Positions 58,242 through 64,000 of a stretch of DNA of 64,000 nt are shown here, piece by piece; position 1 is the stretch's first letter; each line of letters starts with the position of its first letter. Source of the DNA: Henckelia pumila (lineage: Eukaryota > Streptophyta > Magnoliopsida > Lamiales > Gesneriaceae); NCBI RefSeq assembly GCF_033568475.1, contig NC_133122.1, positions 150,798,861 to 150,862,860 of the forward strand, given 5' to 3'. A program made the position numbers and the translations under genes. The notes beneath the pieces are model-generated. The model saw nothing but the letters and a program-made list of their open reading frames with translations. It ran no database searches and had not been told where the DNA came from.

Positions 58242-60581
58242 TTGGCCAAACTTGATTTATGGTGGGACCATGATATCAAGTCCAAATGCTACATGCAGGC
58301 TTCGATGTCTGATGAACTCCAGAGGCGATTTGAGGATGCCGTGAATGCTGCTGACATTCACAAAGCACTCAAGGAGCTATTTGGAGCTCAGTCAAGGTCG
58401 GAGAGGTATGCCACTGTCAGAGAGCTCATGACAAGCCGCATGCGAGAGGGGACTTCTGTCCGTGAGCATGGGGTGCGCATGATTGGGCTCATTGAAAAGT
58501 TGGTAACACTCGACTTGACTTTGGAGCATGAACTCAGCTCGGACTTGTTACTCCTTTCACTTCCTTCATCGTATGACGGTTTTGTGGTGAACTTAAACAT
58601 GAACAAGATAGAGGCCACCCTTGAAGAGATGGTCAATATGCTTGTCACATATGAAGCCACACTAAAGAAGCATAAACCGGTACTCTTGGTTGGGTCCTCT
58701 TCTAACTCGAAGAAGGGGCCAAGTGGAAAGGGTAAGAAGCGTTCTGCCCCGCCCAAGAAGAGTGTACCGAATAAGAAGGGGAAGGCCAAGGTTTCATATG
58801 AGAAGAAGTATGAAAACGTTTGTCATTACTGCAAGAAGCCTAGTCATTGGAAACGTAACTGCAAGGAATACCTCGATCAGTTGCGAACTGAAAAGGGTAT
58901 GTTTTACATTGAAATAAATGTTTCTCTTAATACTTCTTCTTGGGTATTGGATACCGGATGTGGATCTCACATTTGCAATGATTTGCAGGTGATGACAAGA
59001 AGTCGTAAGCTAAGGATGGGTGAGACCCAACTGAGACTCGGGAATGGTTCAAGAGTCGAAGCCAAAGCGATAGGAGACATTTACTTAATTTTGCAAAACA
59101 ATTTTAAGTTATTTTTGAGAGATGTTTTGTATGTTCCGGATTTGGTCAAAAACATTATTTCTATTTCTATGCTTGATAGAGATGGTTATTCTTGCAATTT
59201 TGTGAATGGGATTTGCAATATTTACAAGAATGAATGTTTGATTGGAAATGGACAACTTGAAAATGATCTATATAACTTAAAATTAAAAGACGTTTCAATG
59301 AATTATGTCGATAAACCGGTAACAACAAATAAAAGGAAAAACGATAGTCAAAACCCGGCAAATCTTTGGCATGCTAGGCTAGGTCATATTTTCTCAAGGA
59401 GGATGAACAAGCTAGTGAGAGAGGGCATGTTTGATATGTCTGATATTAACTCTCTACCTACTTGTGAATCCTGCCTGAAAGGAAAAATGACTAAATCTCC
59501 ATTCAAGGGGAAACCTGAGCGTAGTCAAAATCTGTTGGATTTGATCCATACAGATGTTTGTGGTCCATTTAGAATTGGTACTCAATTTGGCCACACCTAC
59601 TTCATTACCTTTACTGATGATTATTCAAGGTATGGGTATTTATATTTAATGAAATATAATTCTGAAGCATTTGAAAAGTTCAAAGAATTCAAGGCTGAAG
59701 TAGAAAACAAACTAGGCAAAAGTATTAAGACACTTCGATCGGATCGTGGTGGAGAATACTTAAGTGCCGAGTTTTTGGACTATCTAAAAGAGAATGAGAT
59801 TCTCTCTCAGTGGACTCCTCCTATGACACCACAGCTGAATGGTGTTTCGGAGCGTCGTAATAGAACCTTGTTGGACATGGTTCGATCCATGATGAGCTTC
59901 ACTGAGCTCCCACCATCTTTTTGGGGCTACGCGCTTGAAACAGCGGTTTTGTTGTTGAAAAACATTCACACTAAAGCAGTAGATAAAACACCATACGAGT
60001 TATGGAATGGCAAAGCTCCTACGTATTCGTACTTGAGGATTTGGGGATGTCCTGCTTACGTGAAGCAGACAGTGGGAGATAAGTTGGATAGTCGATCCAT
60101 CTTATGTTATTTTGTGGGGTATCCGAAGAATTCAATCGGATATTATTTCTATCATCCTGCTGAAACAAATGTGTTTGTTTCAAGGAATGCCACCTTCTTG
60201 GAGAAGGAATTCTTATTGGATAAGAAAGGCAAGATGATGGAACTCGAAGAAATTCGAGAAGAACCCGAAATACAAATTAACGATCCTACACCTCAAGAAT
60301 CATCACAAGACACGCCTATTGCTAGAAGATCCGAGAGGCCTTCTAGGCCTCCTGTTAGATATGGTCTTCTTCTTGAAGGGGATCAAAGTGAACCCGATAT
60401 TGGATGTGATCCAAGAAACTTCAAGGAAGCAATTTCTGATGCGGATTCTAATTTATGGCTTGAAGCAATGCAGTCGGAAATAGACTCGATGCATTCAAAC
60501 CAAGTTTGGTCTTTAGTAGATCCTCCTGATGGAATTGTTCCAATAGGATGTATGGATTTACAAAAGAAAACTTGGGCCTGA
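58242..60581 (+). CDS. copia gag-protease-integrase (polyprotein part 1)
   Basis: A 779-codon open frame. In order: gag capsid region (UBN2 type, to about residue 150), a Lys-rich linker, a CCHC zinc knuckle CHYCKKPSHWKRNC (about 193-206) that binds the genomic RNA, aspartic protease with DTGCGSH (about 237), the integrase zinc-binding region with LWHARLGH and CESCLKGK (from about 374), and the integrase core with Asp in HTDVCGPF (about 436), Asp in RSDRGGEY (about 501) and Glu in GVSERRN (about 535). The frame runs through the integrase C-terminus and into the start of reverse transcriptase, where a small deletion near 60,552 shifts it to a stop at 60,581. The ATG at 58,242 is internal to gag and is not the ancestral start. 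Confidence 0.92.
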   Translation: MAKLDLWWDHDIKSKCYMQASMSDELQRRFEDAVNAADIHKALKELFGAQSRSERYATVRELMTSRMREGTSVREHGVRMIGLIEKLVTLDLTLEHELSSDLLLLSLPSSYDGFVVNLNMNKIEATLEEMVNMLVTYEATLKKHKPVLLVGSSSNSKKGPSGKGKKRSAPPKKSVPNKKGKAKVSYEKKYENVCHYCKKPSHWKRNCKEYLDQLRTEKGMFYIEINVSLNTSSWVLDTGCGSHICNDLQVMTRSRKLRMGETQLRLGNGSRVEAKAIGDIYLILQNNFKLFLRDVLYVPDLVKNIISISMLDRDGYSCNFVNGICNIYKNECLIGNGQLENDLYNLKLKDVSMNYVDKPVTTNKRKNDSQNPANLWHARLGHIFSRRMNKLVREGMFDMSDINSLPTCESCLKGKMTKSPFKGKPERSQNLLDLIHTDVCGPFRIGTQFGHTYFITFTDDYSRYGYLYLMKYNSEAFEKFKEFKAEVENKLGKSIKTLRSDRGGEYLSAEFLDYLKENEILSQWTPPMTPQLNGVSERRNRTLLDMVRSMMSFTELPPSFWGYALETAVLLLKNIHTKAVDKTPYELWNGKAPTYSYLRIWGCPAYVKQTVGDKLDSRSILCYFVGYPKNSIGYYFYHPAETNVFVSRNATFLEKEFLLDKKGKMMELEEIREEPEIQINDPTPQESSQDTPIARRSERPSRPPVRYGLLLEGDQSEPDIGCDPRNFKEAISDADSNLWLEAMQSEIDSMHSNQVWSLVDPPDGIVPIGCMDLQKKTWA

Positions 60582-60588
60582 TGGCAAG

Positions 60589-61983
60589 GTGTTGACCTAT
60601 AAGGCACGATTGGTTGCAAAAGGTTATACTCAAAGACAAGGAGTTGACTATGATGAAACCTTTTTACCAGTCGCAATGTTCAAGTTCATAAGAATCCTAA
60701 TTGCCATAGCAGCATGGTATGACTATGAGATATGGAAAATGGATGTGAAGACTGCATTTCTTAATGGAAACATTAAAGAAGAAATCTATATGATGCAGCC
60801 TGAAGGATTCACCTCCATGGGAAGCGAGCATAAGGTATGCAAGCTTCAGAGATCAATTTATGGTCTAAAACAAGCATCAAGAAGTTGGAACCAGAAATTT
60901 GATGAAACAATAAAGGATTTTGGTTTCATCAAGAACCCGGAGGAACCATGCGTGTACAAGAAAGTAGTTAAGGATGCGGTAACATTCTTAGTACTTTATG
61001 TTGATGACATCCTACTCATTGGGAATGACGTAGGGATGTTGCAGTCAACAAAGATATGGTTATCAGGTAGATTCTCGATGAAGGATTTGGGTGAGGCATC
61101 CTATATTCTAGGGATACAGATCTATAGAGATAGATCTAAGAGAATGATAGGACTCACTCAAGCAACCTACATCGACACTATATTGAAAAGGTTTTCAATG
61201 GATGAGTCCAAGAGAGGACATCTACCTATGTGTCATGGAGTTTCTCTATCCAAGTCTATGTGTCCCAAGACTAACGAAGAGATAGAGAAAATGACACATA
61301 TACCATATGCGTCAGCCATAGGTAGTATCATGTATGGGATGATATCTACTAGACCGGATGTGGCCTATGCTCTGAGCGTCACGAGCAGATATCAAGCCAA
61401 TCCAGGTCAAATGCATTGGAAAGCCGTGAAGGATATTCTTAAGTACTTGAGAAGAACTAAGAATATATTCATGGTTTATGGTGGAAGAGAATTGAAGTTG
61501 GAAGGCTACACCGACTCTAGCTTCCAAAGTGACGTGGATGACTCGAAATCAACCTCTGGATTTGTATTCGTGCTCAATGGCGGTGCTGTCTCTTGGAAGA
61601 GTTCCAAGAAAGACACCACAGCGGATTCCACCACTGAGGCAGAATACATTGCAGCATCAGCTGCTGCTAAAGAGGCGGTTTGGATGAGGAAATTCATCCA
61701 AGAGTTGGGTGTGATTCCAGAATCTGTTGGTCCAGTCCTGGTGTACTGCGACAACACTGGTGCCGTTGCTCAGGCAAAGGAACCAAGGTCTCATCAAAGA
61801 TCCAAACACATACTGAGGAAATACCACATCATCTGGGAGATCGTGGAAAGAGGAGACATTACAGTCGAGAGAGTGGCCTCTGCAGACAATATCGCTGATC
61901 CGCTTACGAAGCCCTTGCCAGGACCATTGTTTGACAAACATTGCGAAGCAATGGGATTACGTAATATGACTAGTTGGCTTTAG
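60589..61983 (+). CDS. copia reverse transcriptase-RNase H (polyprotein part 2)
   Basis: A 464-codon open frame continuing the polyprotein after the shift near 60,552; codons between the shift and the ATG at 60,589 also read as reverse transcriptase. Visible are KMDVKTAFLNG (about residue 50) with a catalytic Asp, the YVDDILL active-site box (about 136-142), and RNase H with YTDSSFQSD, SGFVF and TEAEYIA (from about 306), ending KPLPGPLFDKH. All key catalytic residues are present, so this half looks intact although it can no longer be made as one polyprotein. The stop TAG is followed within a few bases by the polypurine tract. Confidence 0.93.
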   Translation: MLTYKARLVAKGYTQRQGVDYDETFLPVAMFKFIRILIAIAAWYDYEIWKMDVKTAFLNGNIKEEIYMMQPEGFTSMGSEHKVCKLQRSIYGLKQASRSWNQKFDETIKDFGFIKNPEEPCVYKKVVKDAVTFLVLYVDDILLIGNDVGMLQSTKIWLSGRFSMKDLGEASYILGIQIYRDRSKRMIGLTQATYIDTILKRFSMDESKRGHLPMCHGVSLSKSMCPKTNEEIEKMTHIPYASAIGSIMYGMISTRPDVAYALSVTSRYQANPGQMHWKAVKDILKYLRRTKNIFMVYGGRELKLEGYTDSSFQSDVDDSKSTSGFVFVLNGGAVSWKSSKKDTTADSTTEAEYIAASAAAKEAVWMRKFIQELGVIPESVGPVLVYCDNTGAVAQAKEPRSHQRSKHILRKYHIIWEIVERGDITVERVASADNIADPLTKPLPGPLFDKHCEAMGLRNMTSWL

Positions 61984-61997
61984 GGCAAGTGGGAGAT
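61983..61997 (+). other. polypurine tract of copia element E
   Basis: GGGCAAGTGGGAGAT, directly before the 3' LTR, the usual copia form. Confidence 0.9.
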
Positions 61998-63883
61998 TGA
62001 AAGAGTGGGTGCCCGGATAGCCAACTTGTGGCTAAGGGCTTTTATGACTCTTTGTGTAAACAATCTTTGTTTAATATAATTTACATTTTATTAATGGCAA
62101 TGACTTTATCTTTCTTCATATTGCTATATTGTGATATACTATTGTTGTTTTGATAAAGACCTTGAATATACTATAGTGTATGTAAGATGTGGTAGTACAT
62201 GGGGATGACTATCATGAAACACATCTTATAGTCACTGTATATTCTAAACAGTTCCTAGTCGATTGAGCCGTCCGAAAATAAGGATAAGGATCGCTCGAGT
62301 TTGAGACTAGCATTTGCGATGCAGAGTACCACGTTTCATTGGTAGGGAACATAGAGATGTTCGAAGCATGCAAATGGATATTCATATGATGAATGATCGA
62401 ACTACCCTATTCGGACTTTCCAAGTGGTTATCACTTATCGAGTGGATAAAGTCCGCGTTTTTGGTTGTACACCATTAGTCTTTATTACTTGAAACATCAT
62501 TGAGACTCTATATGCTAGTACTGTGCTTTGACTCGTTTACCGACTCTATGGGGGTCATCAGGTGTCGGGATTGGGTACAGTTACGACGCATATAGGAGTC
62601 AATGCTTTGTTGTCAAGGATTCACCACATACTTGCTAGTGTGGATATCCTATGCAATCTGAGGAGATATTAGTGTGACGAATCTCTGGCCAGAGTACATG
62701 ATGTGTTTTTAGGTTAATGGTTATCCTAGTAACACATGCGATGTCACTAATAGATCTCCAAGATGTTGTGCATAGTTATCGAATCTCGAACGACTCTCGA
62801 TGCACCAATGGTTGTTGATTCGATCGGGATATTTGGTTGAAGGGACCATACTGTACGCTAACCAAAATCTACTGGTTCTTGCAGGCACTATCAGTAATAC
62901 CTAGGGAATCATGAGGCGATGTTGCTAGACGCTCTTACCATGATTCGTTGGGTAAGTCGGAAATTGTTGTTCCGAGTCACAAGGAGTTGTGAGCCCACGG
63001 CTAGCTGTATTCCTGAACCATTGAGGGTTACACAAGTAATGGATTACTAAAACCCCGTAGAGATAGTTAAATTTAAAGAGTTAAATTTAATGAAAGAGAA
63101 ATTGGATTTCTCAACTAAAGGGAGTGGAATTTCCTAAAATGACATAGTGATGGGCATTTTTGGAAATCACTGAATTCGGATTCAGAAAAATTATCTTGAC
63201 TCTAAAAGATGCAGAAATGGTTTCTGTGCACATTGGTGAAATCAGTTTATCAATCGGAGTCACGATGAATTTTATATTAATTTCTATAACAACGGGCTTG
63301 GCTTGTTGGGCTTAAGTTATGGATTGTGGGCTTTAAGGAGTTAGAGTCCTGATACAATTATAACTAGAAATTATCTATAAATAGAGGTGTTGGGTTCGAA
63401 AATCAAACACTTTGTGTCTTATAATTTTCGAAATTACACTCTAAATATTCTAAGGGTTTTTCGAAATCCTTGTCCCTCCCGAAGAAAATTCAGACTTGTG
63501 ATTTTTGTGAAAAATTACAATTCTGAATTAACAGATCATATCTGTTTATTCTCTACGCAAAACTTCTGATTGATTTCTAGTGCAGTCAATCAGAGGGTTT
63601 CTGTTTTCTGTTCGTGGACCTTATTCCGGTGATTGATCGTGACGCCATCGGTTCCCGAGATATACAAGAAGAGCAGATTAAATTCTGTTGGTGTCCATAA
63701 TCTCGCTTCGAGATTGGAGGTAAAATATTTAATTAATTATTATTTATTTTACTTGTGTGATTTAATCGTTAAACGTTTTGATACCCATGATATGAAATTG
63801 TTTCATATCAAAGAAAAATAAAATTTTTAAACTTCCGCTGCACCGGGTATCGATTCAATTGATCTGAACACGGTTTTCCAACA
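61998..63883 (+). mobile_element. 3' LTR of copia element E
   Basis: Same edges as the 5' LTR (TGAAAGAGTG, TTTTCCAACA). One extra T near 62,707 and about 22 substitutions separate the two by eye. The short frames in it are copies of those in the 5' LTR and have no function. Confidence 0.95.
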
Positions 63884-63888
63884 TAAAC

Positions 63889-64000
63889 ATCTGATTGATT
63901 TCTAGTGCAATCAATCAGAGGGTTTTAGTTTTCTATTCGTGGACTTAATTCCGGAGGTTGATCGTGATAGTCATCGGTTCCCGGGATTTACAAGAAGAGC
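63889..64000 (+). mobile_element. outer copia LTR, right part (continues past the window)
   Basis: ATCTGATTGATTTCTAGTGC and following bases match the LTR interior at about 56,102 and 63,562, continuing the outer LTR from 54,535 after the insertion. Confidence 0.88.

Larger units (their letters stand above)
54536..63883 (+). mobile_element. complete Ty1/copia retrotransposon, 9.35 kb (element E)
   Basis: Two LTRs of 1885 and 1886 bp that differ at about two dozen positions by eye (roughly 98.8% identity), a primer-binding site, gag-pol in the copia order protease, integrase, reverse transcriptase, RNase H, and a polypurine tract. It is flanked by the perfect 5-bp duplication TAAAC (54,531-54,535 and 63,884-63,888), and sits in an LTR of its own family. 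The insertion is young but the coding region is broken in at least three places. Confidence 0.95.

Overview
This is nuclear DNA from a flowering plant, almost certainly a eudicot. The evidence is a 22-exon plant-type gene for the cytosolic 4-alpha-glucanotransferase DPE2, short AT-rich introns, two plant WRN-like exonuclease genes, and a dense load of Ty3/gypsy, Ty1/copia, hAT, MITE and SINE sequence. The species cannot be named from the sequence.

Layout. 1-4.5 kb is AT-rich repetitive DNA with (TA)n tracts. 4.6-5.2 kb holds a minus-strand intronless DEDDy 3'-5' exonuclease gene. 5.4-9.3 kb is transposon DNA, mainly a 3.0 kb solo LTR. 9.7-10.5 kb holds a MITE and an abutting tRNA-derived SINE with a perfect 15-bp target duplication. 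10.8-11.4 kb holds a second exonuclease gene, a head-to-head paralogue of the first. 11.96-20.02 kb (minus) is DPE2, resolved here into 22 coding exons that join in frame to 965 codons. Its intron 4 has all the hallmarks of a U12-type AT-AC intron, and intron 16 is GC-AG and contains two fold-back MITEs. 20-24.6 kb is AT-rich intergenic DNA.

From 24.7 kb to the end the window is nested retrotransposons. A gypsy LTR (24,674-30,671) is interrupted by a non-coding LTR element (26,083-30,643) that carries three LTRs, one inverted, and itself contains a hAT-type MITE. A plus-strand gypsy remnant (30.8-39.9 kb) contains a broken hAT transposase gene (33.9-36.0 kb). From about 40 kb a stack begins: gypsy A (integrase end) is split by a gypsy element with 3.25 kb LTRs, which is split by a non-coding gypsy element with 1.5 kb LTRs, which is split by a copia LTR, which is split by a complete 9.35 kb copia element (54,536-63,883).

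Only three host genes are well supported. DPE2 would act in the cytosol on maltose from leaf starch breakdown. The exonuclease pair is unrelated to it and is only a physical neighbour. I found no CRISPR array, rRNA, functional tRNA or novel defence-like system. The most notable observations are the AT-AC intron, the three-LTR element, the depth of nesting, and the palindromic unit arrays that have diverged between related LTRs.
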